From Allobosea sp. (GTDB lineage Bacteria; Pseudomonadota; Alphaproteobacteria; Rhizobiales; Beijerinckiaceae): a stretch of 49,755 nt of DNA. The stretch is from NCBI RefSeq assembly GCF_030694325.1, contig NZ_JAUXYO010000075.1:1-49755 (forward strand), in the 5' to 3' direction. Position 1 is the stretch's first letter. Every line of letters starts with the position of its first letter. Under the pieces are notes generated by a model. It saw only the letters and a program-made list of their open reading frames with translations. It was not told the DNA's origin and did not search any database. The position numbers were made by a program, and so were the translations under genes. Positions 8,124-16,023 of the stretch are shown one piece after another.

Positions 8124-9296
8124 TCAGCGCTCCACCAGCGCGACGCGCGCATTGTACCAGTTCATGAACAGGGAGATCGTGATCGACATGCCGAGATAGA
8201 CCAGCATGAAGATGGCGATGCCCTCGATCGCCTGGCCGGTCTGGTTCATCGTCGTGTTCGAGACCATGACGAGGTCGGGATAGCCGATCGCTATGGCAAG
8301 CGACGAGTTCTTGAAGGTCGACAGATAGGAGCTGGTCAGCGGCGGCACGATCACGCGCAGCGCCTGCGGCAGCACCACGAGCCGCATCGTCTGCCCGTCG
8401 CGCAGCCCGACGGAGCGCGACGCCTCCCACTGCCCGCGCCCGACGGAGAGGATGCCGGCGCGCACGATCTCGGCGATGCCGGCCGAAGCCGAGAGCCCGA
8501 GCCCGACCAGCAGCGCGGTGAATTCCGGCGTCACCTGCAACCCGCCGGTGATGCGGAAGCGGCCCTTTTCCGGCCAGTTCACCACGAGGTCCGGCTGCAG
8601 CAGAAGGGCCGCCAGCAGCGGCGGGAGCAGCGATGCGGCCAGGACGATGGGCCAGGCCCGCCGCTCGATTCCGGTTGCGACGCGATGTCGGCGCAGCCGA
8701 CCGGCGACGACGAAGGCGAGGACCACACCCGCGAGCGCTGCCAGCAGCACGCCGCTATGAGCGGGCGACCAGCGCAGCGAGGGCACGATCAGCCCGCCAT
8801 TGCTGACGAAGACCTCCGGAATCGGCTGCCAGGCCTCGCGCACCGGCGGAAACACCGCCACGATCAGCGCGTACCAGAGGAACAGGTAGAGCAGCAGCGG
8901 CACGTTGCGCAGCGCCTCGACGTAGAGCTTGGCGAGCAGCGACAGCATCGGGTTGCGCGAGAGCCGCGCAATGCCGACGACGAGCCCAAGCACGGTCGAG
9001 AGCAGCACGGCGAAGATCGAGACGAAGACTGTGTTGAGAATGCCGACCAGCAGCGCCCGGGCATAGCTGTTGCTGGAGTCATAGGCGATGAAGGACTGGC
9101 TGATGACGAAGCCGGCCGGCCGGTCGAGATAGGCGAAGCCGGTGGCGATGTTCTGCTCCGCCAGCTTCCGCGAGACGTTGCCGAAGAGATAGAGCCCGAT
9201 GCCGACGACGAGCGCCACCGCCACGACCTGATAGAGCACGGCCCGCACGCGCAGGTCGTTGAGCAGGCGCAGCGGATTGGAGGAGGGGGCGGCCAT
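8124..9296 (-). CDS. aapQ: General L-amino acid ABC transporter permease (AapQ-like)
   Basis: A 390-residue permease, the partner of the AapM-like protein. The N-terminal helix (YQVVAVALVVGIGLYLFGNV) is followed by a periplasmic segment with GFAYLDRPAGFVISQ, typical of AapQ. The first permease block contains YVEALRNVPLLLYLFLWY. A roughly 100-residue insertion with extra helices follows, and the EAA loop is EASRSVGLRDGQTMRLVVLPQ near the C-terminal third. It lies 89 bases after aapJ and one base before aapM. No strong Shine-Dalgarno is visible before its ATG, so it may depend on aapJ translation or on the intervening hairpins. Confidence 0.92.
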   Translation of the reverse strand: MAAPSSNPLRLLNDLRVRAVLYQVVAVALVVGIGLYLFGNVSRKLAEQNIATGFAYLDRPAGFVISQSFIAYDSSNSYARALLVGILNTVFVSIFAVLLSTVLGLVVGIARLSRNPMLSLLAKLYVEALRNVPLLLYLFLWYALIVAVFPPVREAWQPIPEVFVSNGGLIVPSLRWSPAHSGVLLAALAGVVLAFVVAGRLRRHRVATGIERRAWPIVLAASLLPPLLAALLLQPDLVVNWPEKGRFRITGGLQVTPEFTALLVGLGLSASAGIAEIVRAGILSVGRGQWEASRSVGLRDGQTMRLVVLPQALRVIVPPLTSSYLSTFKNSSLAIAIGYPDLVMVSNTTMNQTGQAIEGIAIFMLVYLGMSITISLFMNWYNARVALVER

Positions 9297-9317
9297 GGCG
9301 GATTCCGGGCGACGGGC

Positions 9318-9384
9318 GAGGCGGGCGGCGCCTTCGCGCCGTCCGCAGGGTCCGGGTCTCGACCCCTGTCAGGGGCCGGCGTCG
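9318..9384 (-). other. Intercistronic hairpins between aapJ and aapQ
   Basis: Read on the minus strand, the gap after aapJ contains CCCC-TGACA-GGGG and then GGCGC-GAAG-GCGCC, two short GC-rich stem-loops. Such elements commonly protect the upstream binding-protein mRNA or attenuate the permease message; that role is inferred here. Confidence 0.4.
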
Positions 9385-9385
9385 C

Positions 9386-10417
9386 TCAACGGAAGGGCGG
9401 CGAGTAGAGCAGCCCGCCCTTGGTCCAGAGCTGGTTGGGGCCACGCGTCAGGCCGAGACGCGTCGATTCGCCGAGGTTGCGCTCGAAGAACTCCCCATAA
9501 TTGCCGTTCTGCTTGATGATGTTGTAGGCCCATTTGTTGTCGAGATTCAGCATCTTGCCGAGATCGCCGCTGACGCCGAGCATGCGCTGGATCTCGGGCT
9601 CCTTGCTCTGGAGCTTCTCGTCGACATTGGCCTGGGTGATGCCGTACTCCTCCGCCGCGATCAGCGCGTTGACGGACCAGGAGACGATATCCTTCCAGTT
9701 GCTGTCGTTCTGGCGCACCACGGGGGCCAGCGGCTCCTTCGAGATCGTCTCGGGCAGGATCACGAACTGCTTGGGATCGTTGGCGACGGCGCGGACCGAG
9801 GCGAGGTCGGAACGGTCGGAGGTGATGACGTCGCAGCGGCCCGAGAAGAAGGCGTTGCGCCACTCGTTATTGTCCTCGAAGACGACGGATTCGTATTTGA
9901 TGCCGCGCGGCTTGAAGAAGTCCTCCAGGTTCTGGAGCGTCGTCGTGCCGGGCAGCAGGCAGATCGCCGCCTGGGAGAGCTCGCTGGCGCTCTTCACGCC
10001 GAGCTTGGCGTTCACCATCAGGCCCTGGCCGTCATAGAAGACCACCGGCCCGAAATCGAGGCCGAGCGAATTGTCGCGCGAGAAGGTCAGCGTGGTCTGG
10101 CGCGAAAGCACGTCGATCTCGCCCGATTGCAGCGCCTGGAAGCGGATATTCGTGTTCAGCGGTACGAACTCGACCTTGTCGGGCGCGCCGAACACCGCAG
10201 ACGAGATCGCCCGGCAGACATCGGAATCGAAGCCCTTCCGCACGCCCTTGTCGTCGGCGAAGGAATAGCCCGCCGAGCTCGGTGAGACGCCGCACAGCAC
10301 CTTGCCGCGCTTCTTCACGGTGTCGAGCGTGGCCTGCGCGGAAGCGGGGCTGGCCGCCAGGGCGGCAACGGCCGCCAGAAAGCCGAGCGTCGCGATTTTG
10401 CTGATCATGCGAGTCAT
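9386..10417 (-). CDS. aapJ: Amino acid ABC transporter substrate-binding protein (AapJ-like)
   Basis: A 343-residue periplasmic solute-binding protein of family 3. The start at 10417 is supported by GGAGGAG seven bases upstream and by the signal peptide that follows (cleavage near ASA/QATL, about residue 27). The motif TLDTVKKRGKVLCGVS, the domain core with GFDSDVCRAISSAVFG, and the Aap-specific C-terminus GLTRGPNQLWTKGGLLYSPPFR all support AapJ. It delivers amino acids to the AapQM permease encoded downstream on the same strand. A 14-base inverted repeat lies about 52 bases upstream of its start and could be a regulator site. Confidence 0.94.
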   Translation of the reverse strand: MTRMISKIATLGFLAAVAALAASPASAQATLDTVKKRGKVLCGVSPSSAGYSFADDKGVRKGFDSDVCRAISSAVFGAPDKVEFVPLNTNIRFQALQSGEIDVLSRQTTLTFSRDNSLGLDFGPVVFYDGQGLMVNAKLGVKSASELSQAAICLLPGTTTLQNLEDFFKPRGIKYESVVFEDNNEWRNAFFSGRCDVITSDRSDLASVRAVANDPKQFVILPETISKEPLAPVVRQNDSNWKDIVSWSVNALIAAEEYGITQANVDEKLQSKEPEIQRMLGVSGDLGKMLNLDNKWAYNIIKQNGNYGEFFERNLGESTRLGLTRGPNQLWTKGGLLYSPPFR

Positions 10418-10468
10418 CAAACGTCTCCTCCATCGCACCCTTTCGTCCGGTGCGTTGCAGGCAGCGTA

Positions 10469-10482
10469 GTTCCAGTTGGAAC
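10469..10482. promoter_or_regulatory. 14-base inverted repeat upstream of aapJ
   Basis: GTTCCA-GT-TGGAAC has perfect six-base arms and lies 52-65 bases upstream of the aapJ start codon, within the 140-base gap between aapJ and the dctM stop. The position fits an operator or activator site. No regulator gene in the window points to it. Confidence 0.35.
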
Positions 10483-10557
10483 CAGCTTCAAGCGGTTGAA
10501 TCGCCGAATCCGGCTCCGGGACGACGATCTGCTCCAGCCACGCACGGAGATGGCCGG

Positions 10558-11877
10558 TCAGTTCAGGAACTCCGGCGAGATCAGGCTCGGCAGGAACAGC
10601 GAGACACTCGGCCACATGATGATCAGCGCGAGCACCAGGAACATCGGGATCAGCATGATGAGCGTGTCGCGGATCGCCGAGCGCATGCTGATCCCGGCGA
10701 CCGAGCACGAGATCATCAGGCACAGCCCGTAGGGTGGCGTCACCAGCCCGAAGGCGAGGCTGACGATCCCGATCATGGCGAAATGCACCGGGTCCATCAT
10801 CACCGTCTTGGCGAGCGGCGCCAGGATCGGTCCGACGATGATGATCGCGGGAATAGCATCCAGGAAGCAGCCGACCAGGAGGAAGACGCCGGAGATGAAG
10901 AAGCCGGTCTCGTAGAAGCTCATGCCCCAGGCCGAGACGCCGCTGAGGATCGCCTGCGGCATCTTGTAATAGGCCATCAGCCAGCCGAAGGCCGACGCGG
11001 TTCCGACGCAGAACAGCGTCACGCCGGCGAGCCTGCCGGTATCGAGCAGGGCCGCATAGAGCCCCTTCAGGTTCATCTCGCGATAGACGAAAAGCGACAG
11101 GAAGCCGGCATAGACCACGGCGATCGCCGCAGATTCGGTCGCGGTGAACCAGCCGAAGACCTTGCCGCCGATGATGATGCCGGGCGTCAGCAGCGCCAGC
11201 GCGGCCCGCTCGAAGGCCGAGAAGACCTGCCTGACCGAGGAGCGGGGATAGGTCGGGTAGCCGCGCCGGACGGCATAGGCATGGACCGTCGCCATCTGCG
11301 CCACGCCGATCAGCAGGCCGGGGATGACGCCGGCGAGGAACAGCGCGCCGATCGAGGTGGTCAGGATCCCGCCCCAGACGATCATCAGGATCGAGGGCGG
11401 GATGATGACGGCCAGCACTGCCGAGACCGCGGTGATCGCGACCGAGAAGCTGTCGTCGTAGCCCTCCTTGCGCTGCGCGGCGATGAAGATCTTCGACTGG
11501 CTGGCGGCATCGGCCGTCGAGGAGCCGGAGATGCCGGCGAAGAAGAACGACAGCACCACGTTGATCTGGGCCAGCCCGCCCGGAAAATGCCCGACCAGCG
11601 CCCGTGACAGGTTCATCAGCCGGTCGGTCACCCCGCCGACATTCATCAGGTTCGCCGTCAGCAGGAAGAAGGGCACGGCGAGCAGGATGAAGGAGTTGAA
11701 CGCGTTGAACGTCTCGCTCATCAGCGTCATCGTATCGAGCCGGGGCTCGATGAGCAGGATCGGCAGGCAGGCCAGACCGAGTGCGAAGGCGACGGGGATG
11801 CGCAGGAAAAGGCCGAGGAAGAAGCAGCCGAACAGGATAAAGGCAGCCTCGCCCGACGAGAGAACGCTGCCGGTCAT
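10558..11877 (-). CDS. dctM: TRAP transporter large permease (DctM-like)
   Basis: A 439-residue integral membrane protein of the TRAP large-subunit family (12 predicted helices), the ion-coupled transport channel for organic acids. Typical segments are PVAFALGLACLPILL, AVPFFLLTANLMNVGGVTDRL, FFFAGISGSSTADAASQ, AVIIPPSILMIVWG and the C-terminal PAIIIVGPILAPLA. Its ATG overlaps the dctQ stop by four bases (ATGA), showing coupling. It ends the dctPQM operon, 140 bases before aapJ. The transported acid cannot be told from the permease. Confidence 0.94.
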   Translation of the reverse strand: MTGSVLSSGEAAFILFGCFFLGLFLRIPVAFALGLACLPILLIEPRLDTMTLMSETFNAFNSFILLAVPFFLLTANLMNVGGVTDRLMNLSRALVGHFPGGLAQINVVLSFFFAGISGSSTADAASQSKIFIAAQRKEGYDDSFSVAITAVSAVLAVIIPPSILMIVWGGILTTSIGALFLAGVIPGLLIGVAQMATVHAYAVRRGYPTYPRSSVRQVFSAFERAALALLTPGIIIGGKVFGWFTATESAAIAVVYAGFLSLFVYREMNLKGLYAALLDTGRLAGVTLFCVGTASAFGWLMAYYKMPQAILSGVSAWGMSFYETGFFISGVFLLVGCFLDAIPAIIIVGPILAPLAKTVMMDPVHFAMIGIVSLAFGLVTPPYGLCLMISCSVAGISMRSAIRDTLIMLIPMFLVLALIIMWPSVSLFLPSLISPEFLN

Positions 11878-12407
11878 GGGCTGTTGCTCTTTCCGAAGAG
11901 GACGCGAAGATCGTCGGTGAACTGCTCGCCGAGGAAGGCGATCCAGCTCAGCCCGGCGATCGGCCAGGCGATATGGATGAGCCAGAGCGGCAGTTCGGCC
12001 AGCTCGGAGGTCCGGTTCCACGCGAATTTGGTGAATTCGATGCCGCCCGTGACGAAGACGATGGCGATCGTGAGCACGCCGAGCTTGGCGACGATGCGCA
12101 TGAAGGCGTCCCCCTTGGCTCCGAGCGGGGGCAGCAGATCGACGTCGAAATGGGCCGAGTGACGGACGCCCAGCATCGCCCCGATCATCACCGTCCAGAT
12201 GAACAGGAAGCGCGCCAGCTCCTCGGTCCAGATGTAGGACGGGATCAGGTTGGTGTAGCGCGAGACGATCTGCAGCATCACCGGCACCACCAGGATGCCG
12301 ACCGAAACGACGACGACGGCCGAAAGCAATCGCGCATAGGCAGCGGTCATGCGCCGCCACAGGCTGGGCCTGTCAGACAGAGAGGCATCCATGAAGGGGT
12401 TCCGCAT
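11874..12407 (-). CDS. dctQ: TRAP transporter small permease (DctQ-like)
   Basis: A 177-residue four-helix TRAP small subunit that links the periplasmic binding protein to DctM. Helices are seen around residues 25-48, 62-84, 104-124 and 145-163, with the characteristic IWTEELARFLFIWTVMIGA after helix 1 and SAHFDVDLLP in the loop. Either Met1 (12407) or Met6 (12392) could be the start, and neither has a strong ribosome site. It lies 60 bases after dctP and overlaps dctM by four bases. Confidence 0.92.
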   Translation of the reverse strand: MRNPFMDASLSDRPSLWRRMTAAYARLLSAVVVVSVGILVVPVMLQIVSRYTNLIPSYIWTEELARFLFIWTVMIGAMLGVRHSAHFDVDLLPPLGAKGDAFMRIVAKLGVLTIAIVFVTGGIEFTKFAWNRTSELAELPLWLIHIAWPIAGLSWIAFLGEQFTDDLRVLFGKSNSP

Positions 12408-12467
12408 GCGAAGGCGAGGCCCTGGACGCGGACGCGCCCAGGGCCGGCGGGATCGGGGCTGGAGGGC

Positions 12468-13460
12468 TCAGGCGCCGGCGATGGCGGTCTGGATCCCGCT
12501 GGCGTCGATTTCCTTCGCATAGGCCTGCATGATCGGCTCGGCGAGCTTCTGCATGGTCGGCCGGTCCTCGAACGGAATCCGCTTCAGCCGGCCCGCGGCC
12601 TCGAGCCGGGCGAGGATCTCGGAATCGCCCCCCGACTCGACCTTGCGCTCGTAATCGGCCGCTTCCTTGCCGGCCTGGATCACGGCGTCCTGCAACTCCT
12701 TGGGCAGGGTCGCCATGGTCTTCATCGAGAAGCAGATCGGCCGCACCGAGACGGCGTGCTGCGTCATCAGGATGTTGGGCGCCACCTCGAAGAACTTCAT
12801 CTGCTCGATGCCGGCCGCCTCGTTCTCGGCCGCCGAGATGACGTTGTTCTGGATGGCGTTGTAGACCTCGTTATAGGCGATCACGGTCGGCGACATGCCG
12901 ATGGCCGCGAAGCTGCGCGACCAGATCGGCGCGCCCTGGACGCGCACTTTCAGGCCCTTGATCTCGGCGACGTTCTTCAGGGGCTTGTTGGCGAAGAGGT
13001 TGCGCACGCCGCCGCCGCCATAGCCGATCAGCCGCACGCCGGCCTTCTTCTCGATCTCGTCGGCGATCGGGTTGAGCAGGCCTTTGTTCACCACCGCTTC
13101 CATATGGGCGAAGTCGCGGAACACGAAGGGCGCGTCGATGAAGGGCGCGGCCTTGGCGAAGGTCGACATATGGGCGGGCGAGACGATCGCGTAGTCGACG
13201 TTCTTCCCCTGCGCCATGTACTCGAAATACTGCTTTTCGAGCCCGAGCGAGGAATCCTTGTGCAGGGTGAAATTGACCGGCTTGTTGTAGAGCGCCTTCA
13301 CCCGCTCCTCGAATTTGAGCAGTCCCTGCGTGAACGGATGCGCGTCGTTGAACTGCACGGCGCCGACCAGGGTCGGCACGGCCTGGGCCCTGACGACCGC
13401 GGGGGCGGCGATGGTGGCGGCCACCGCGCCGATGCCCTTGAGCAAGACTCTGCGTTCCAT
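12468..13460 (-). CDS. dctP: TRAP transporter substrate-binding protein (DctP-like)
   Basis: A 330-residue periplasmic receptor of the DctP family. The start at 13460 has GGGAGAGG about eight bases upstream. The N-terminus MERRVLLKGIGAVAATIAAP has a twin-arginine-like signal ending near VVRA/QAVP. Family features include NDAHPFTQGLLKFEERVK, SLGLEKQYFEYMAQGKNVDYAI, the ligand-anchoring segment LKVRVQGAPIWSRSFAAIGMSP, and EVYNAIQNNVISAAENE. It heads the dctPQM operon, and a GntR/FadR-type palindrome lies about 49 bases before its start codon, suggesting substrate-responsive repression. The ligand is unknown; a carboxylate or sugar acid is typical. Confidence 0.93.
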   Translation of the reverse strand: MERRVLLKGIGAVAATIAAPAVVRAQAVPTLVGAVQFNDAHPFTQGLLKFEERVKALYNKPVNFTLHKDSSLGLEKQYFEYMAQGKNVDYAIVSPAHMSTFAKAAPFIDAPFVFRDFAHMEAVVNKGLLNPIADEIEKKAGVRLIGYGGGGVRNLFANKPLKNVAEIKGLKVRVQGAPIWSRSFAAIGMSPTVIAYNEVYNAIQNNVISAAENEAAGIEQMKFFEVAPNILMTQHAVSVRPICFSMKTMATLPKELQDAVIQAGKEAADYERKVESGGDSEILARLEAAGRLKRIPFEDRPTMQKLAEPIMQAYAKEIDASGIQTAIAGA

Positions 13461-13508
13461 GAAATGATCCTCTCCCTGCACGCCCCTCTGATGGGAGCTG
13501 TCGACAGT

Positions 13509-13519
13509 TTGTCAGACAA
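13509..13519. promoter_or_regulatory. GntR/FadR-type operator before dctP
   Basis: TTGTCAGACAA matches the FadR-subfamily GntR consensus TNGTNNNACNA at every fixed position and has symmetric arms. It lies 49 bases upstream of the dctP start codon, overlapping the expected promoter. FCD-domain GntR regulators often control TRAP operons for sugar acids. The regulator gene is not in the window. Confidence 0.55.
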
Positions 13520-13941
13520 GGTTCGGTTTGACCATCTTCTTGAACGTGCGACCGAAATGTCGGAGAAGCCACTGATATATAAGCGTAAGCGGCTTTGCGC
13601 CCGGACCATTGGCGGCGCAAGCCGATCCCGCGGATGTCATCGCAAGCTGCATCGAAGGCTGGCTCGAGCAGCGCCAGTGTCGCCGTCCGATCCCCTCCAC
13701 CGCGTGCGATGAGTTGGACGGGGCCCAGCAGGATATCCGACGAGCCGTCGGGCGAAGTCGAAAGGGCCTTGTCGGGCGCAGTTCCCGCGTCCGTCCCCAT
13801 GACGATCGTCCTGAGGGGAAGAGCGAGATGCGTGATGCGAGCTTGGCGCCGCGGCTGCGCGCTGACGCGCATCTGCGCAACCGTCGAAACGCCACCCTCG
13901 CGGCGGCGTCGAGCGAAAAGAAACCACGATGGGCGAGATGC
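13520..13941. other. Long gap without a convincing gene
   Basis: About 420 bases between the dctP operator and tRNA-Ser. Open frames exist on both strands, as expected at this GC content. The minus-strand frame with [13 protein letters not shown] runs on into dctP out of frame and has no ribosome site or recognisable family. I see no terminator with a U tract after the tRNA, and no repeat of the tRNA 3' end that would mark an integrated element. Confidence 0.5.
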
Positions 13942-14031
13942 TGGCGGACAGGGCGGGATTCGAACCCGCGATACGGTTTCCCGTATACACACTTTCCAGG
14001 CGTGCGCCTTCAACCACTCGGCCACCTGTCC
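13942..14031 (-). tRNA. tRNA-Ser (anticodon GGA)
   Basis: Read on the minus strand, 90 bases begin GGACAGGTGGCCGAGTGG and end with the complementary CCTGTCC, discriminator G and an encoded CCA. The seven-base acceptor stem is perfect. The anticodon loop CTGGAAA gives GGA, which reads UCC/UCU serine codons. The long variable arm (TACGG-GAAA-CCGTA) is the class II feature of tRNA-Ser, and the T arm is GCGGG-TTCGAAT-CCCGC. It stands alone between dctP and a small membrane-protein gene. Confidence 0.97.
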
Positions 14032-14040
14032 GGCGCGCTG

Positions 14041-14069
14041 CTTATGACCGCGGGGCGGGTGACTTTCAA
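14041..14069 (-). promoter_or_regulatory. Promoter of tRNA-Ser
   Basis: On the minus strand, TTGAAA (14069-14064) and CATAAG (14046-14041) are separated by 17 bases. The -10 element ends nine bases before the mature tRNA 5' end, as expected for a housekeeping sigma factor promoter of a tRNA with a very short leader. Confidence 0.55.
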
Positions 14070-14211
14070 GACCGTTTTCGCGGCTTCCGAAAGATCGCGC
14101 CGAGGCAGCGTCTCGGAGGCGGTTGTTGCAAAGCCGCAGGCGAAGGGGCACATCGACCATGGGTCCGGGCGACGCCGGCCGGACCCGGTGTCCGATGAAG
14201 GAGAGTGGCGC

Positions 14212-14532
14212 GTGCGGTTCCTGCTGCGGCTTGCCGGTTATCTGCTCGTGGCGGCTGGCTTCGTCTCGCTGGTGATCGACGGGGCCCGCTCGATCGCCAA
14301 TTCCGGGCTCCTTTACACGCGGCTCGATCAGGCGCTCGCGACGCTGGTGGGCCTGCGGGGCGAGGCCCTGAAGCCGTTGGTCGAGCGCGCCCTGCATCCC
14401 TGGCTGTGGGACCCGGTTCTGGTCCATCTCCTGCAGGTTCCCGCCGCGCTCCTCGCCCTGCTGTTGGGCTTCCTGCTCCTGAAAATCGGAACGCCGCGCG
14501 AGCCTGCCATCGGCATCGTCACGCGACGGTGA
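14212..14532 (+). CDS. Small two-helix membrane protein
   Basis: A 106-residue protein of unknown function. The GTG at 14212 is chosen because GGAG sits eight bases upstream and a hydrophobic N-terminus starts at once ([20 protein letters not shown]). A second hydrophobic stretch lies near the C-terminus ([20 protein letters not shown]). Between them is a soluble loop with [17 protein letters not shown] and [15 protein letters not shown]. Similar short proteins are widespread in Hyphomicrobiales and are sometimes auto-labelled as cytochrome b6f-related, which I would not trust. It lies 79 bases before msrA on the same strand and could be co-transcribed. Confidence 0.75.
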   Translation: MRFLLRLAGYLLVAAGFVSLVIDGARSIANSGLLYTRLDQALATLVGLRGEALKPLVERALHPWLWDPVLVHLLQVPAALLALLLGFLLLKIGTPREPAIGIVTRR

Positions 14533-14611
14533 AGACCGCGCAGTTCGTCGTGCCTGTCGGAATGCCGGGAGGATCCCCATATCACGCGCCGAAACCGTGA
14601 TGGAGACCGCC

Positions 14612-15271
14612 ATGTTCTTCCTGCGCAAGAAGACCTCCCTGCCCGAGGCGCACGAGGCCCTGCCCGGCCGCGACGCGCCGATCCCGACCGCCGAGCGCCA
14701 TTTCGTCAATGGCCGGCCGCTTGCCGGGCCCTATCCGGAAGGCCTGCAGACGGCGATCTTCGGGCTGGGCTGCTTCTGGGGCGCCGAGCGCAAGTTCTGG
14801 CAGATGGGCGAAGGCGTCTTCGTGACCGCCGTGGGCTATGCCGCAGGTGTCACGCCCAACCCGACCTATGAGGAGGTCTGCTCGGGCCGCACCGGCCACA
14901 ACGAGGTGGTGCTGGTCGTCTTCGATCCGGCCGTGCTGCCCTATGAGGCGCTGCTCAAGACCTTCTGGGAGAGTCACGACCCGACCCAGGGCATGCGCCA
15001 GGGCAACGATGTCGGCACGCAATACCGCTCGGGCATCTATGCGACGGATGAGAGCCAGCGCGCCGCCGCCGAGCGCTCGCGCGCCGATTACCAGCAGGCG
15101 CTCGCGGCGCGAGGCTACGGGCCGATCACCACCGAGATCCTCGACGCGCCGTCCTTCTACTTCGCCGAGGCCGGCCACCAGCAATATCTCGCCAGGAACC
15201 CGGCCGGCTATTGCGGCCTGGGCGGCACCGGCGTGTCCTGCCCGATCGGTGTGGGTGTCGCGGCCGCCTGA
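14612..15271 (+). CDS. msrA: Peptide methionine (S)-S-oxide reductase
   Basis: A 219-residue MsrA, which reduces the S epimer of methionine sulfoxide in oxidised proteins. The start at 14612 has GGAG about seven bases upstream. [14 protein letters not shown] holds the catalytic Cys54. [51 protein letters not shown] and the C-terminal [13 protein letters not shown], with likely resolving cysteines, are all present. Full length for the subgroup that has an extended N-terminus. No msrB is adjacent. It is cytoplasmic, with no signal peptide. Confidence 0.97.
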   Translation: MFFLRKKTSLPEAHEALPGRDAPIPTAERHFVNGRPLAGPYPEGLQTAIFGLGCFWGAERKFWQMGEGVFVTAVGYAAGVTPNPTYEEVCSGRTGHNEVVLVVFDPAVLPYEALLKTFWESHDPTQGMRQGNDVGTQYRSGIYATDESQRAAAERSRADYQQALAARGYGPITTEILDAPSFYFAEAGHQQYLARNPAGYCGLGGTGVSCPIGVGVAAA

Positions 15272-15337
15272 GCGGCCCGCTTGCCGGAGCGGCGGCGGCC
15301 GTGGCAGATGCCGCAAAGGCAGGTAGAGGCAGAATCG

Positions 15338-15928
15338 ATGGCGGGGGAGAGCATGGACGAGACGACGGTGGCCGCGCCGGCCGGCGGAGCCGCGTCACGC
15401 GGCGTCGGCGCCGCGCTCTCCTTCAGCCGCTGGCTGCTGGCGCCGTTCTATCTCCTCCTCGTCGTCGGCCTCGCGGGCCTGCTGCTGAAGGCGCTGCAGG
15501 AGGCGTGGCATTTCATCACCCATGTCTTCACCGCGACCGAGGCCGAGGTCATCCTGGCCGTCCTGGCGCTGATCGACCTCACCTTCACCGGCTCGCTCAT
15601 CGTGATCGTAATCTTCTCGGGCTACGAGAACTTCGTCGCCAAGATCGACGCCGGTACTAGCCGCAACTGGCCGGAATGGATGTCGAAGATCGACTTTTCC
15701 GGCCTCAAGCTGAAGCTGATCTCCTCGATCGTCGCGATTTCCGCTATCCAGTTGCTCAAGGCCTTCATGAATGTGAAGGGCACCAGCGACCGCGACCTGA
15801 TGTGGTATGTCGTGGTCCATGTCGTCTTCGTCGCCTCGGGCCTGGTCATGGCCTGGACGGACCGGGTTTCCGGCGAGGCGTCTGGCGGCAAGAAGGGCGT
15901 TGCCGCGCCGGCCGCGCCCTCGCTCTGA
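15338..15928 (+). CDS. YqhA/UPF0114 family membrane protein
   Basis: A 196-residue integral membrane protein related to the YqhA (UPF0114, TIGR00645) family of unknown function. [22 protein letters not shown], the conserved [22 protein letters not shown], and the segment [17 protein letters not shown] support the assignment; four helices are visible. The start at 15338 has GAGG at good spacing. A second ATG at 15353 with GGGGGAG close upstream would give 191 residues. It follows msrA by 66 bases on the same strand, so an operon is possible. The extra Ala/Gly-rich ends are typical of high-GC relatives. Confidence 0.88.
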   Translation: MAGESMDETTVAAPAGGAASRGVGAALSFSRWLLAPFYLLLVVGLAGLLLKALQEAWHFITHVFTATEAEVILAVLALIDLTFTGSLIVIVIFSGYENFVAKIDAGTSRNWPEWMSKIDFSGLKLKLISSIVAISAIQLLKAFMNVKGTSDRDLMWYVVVHVVFVASGLVMAWTDRVSGEASGGKKGVAAPAAPSL

Positions 15929-15946
15929 GGCCAGCATGTCGACGGC

Positions 15947-15962
15947 GTAACCGTACCTTAAC
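15947..15962. promoter_or_regulatory. Near-match to a CtrA-type site
   Basis: GTAA-N7-TTAAC matches the alphaproteobacterial CtrA consensus TTAA-N7-TTAA at seven of eight positions and lies 62 bases before the TAXI receptor start. One such near-match can arise by chance, so this is only a candidate. Confidence 0.25.
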
Positions 15963-16023
15963 TTTTCGGTTGATCGGCGCGGCAAAGCCCAAGACAGTGC
16001 CTCCCCTCACCGGGGAGACCGAC

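Noticed and set aside
13806-13941. Small minus-strand gene with [13 protein letters not shown] upstream of dctP
   Set aside because: No ribosome site, no stop before dctP, and no recognisable family.
13942-14031. tRNA-Ser as an integration site for a mobile island
   Set aside because: No integrase gene, no second copy of the tRNA 3' end, and ordinary flanking genes.
12871-14709. A 612-codon minus-strand open frame covering tRNA-Ser and part of dctP
   Set aside because: It runs through a tRNA gene and is out of frame with the clear dctP gene; it has no recognisable domain and is a by-product of high GC content.
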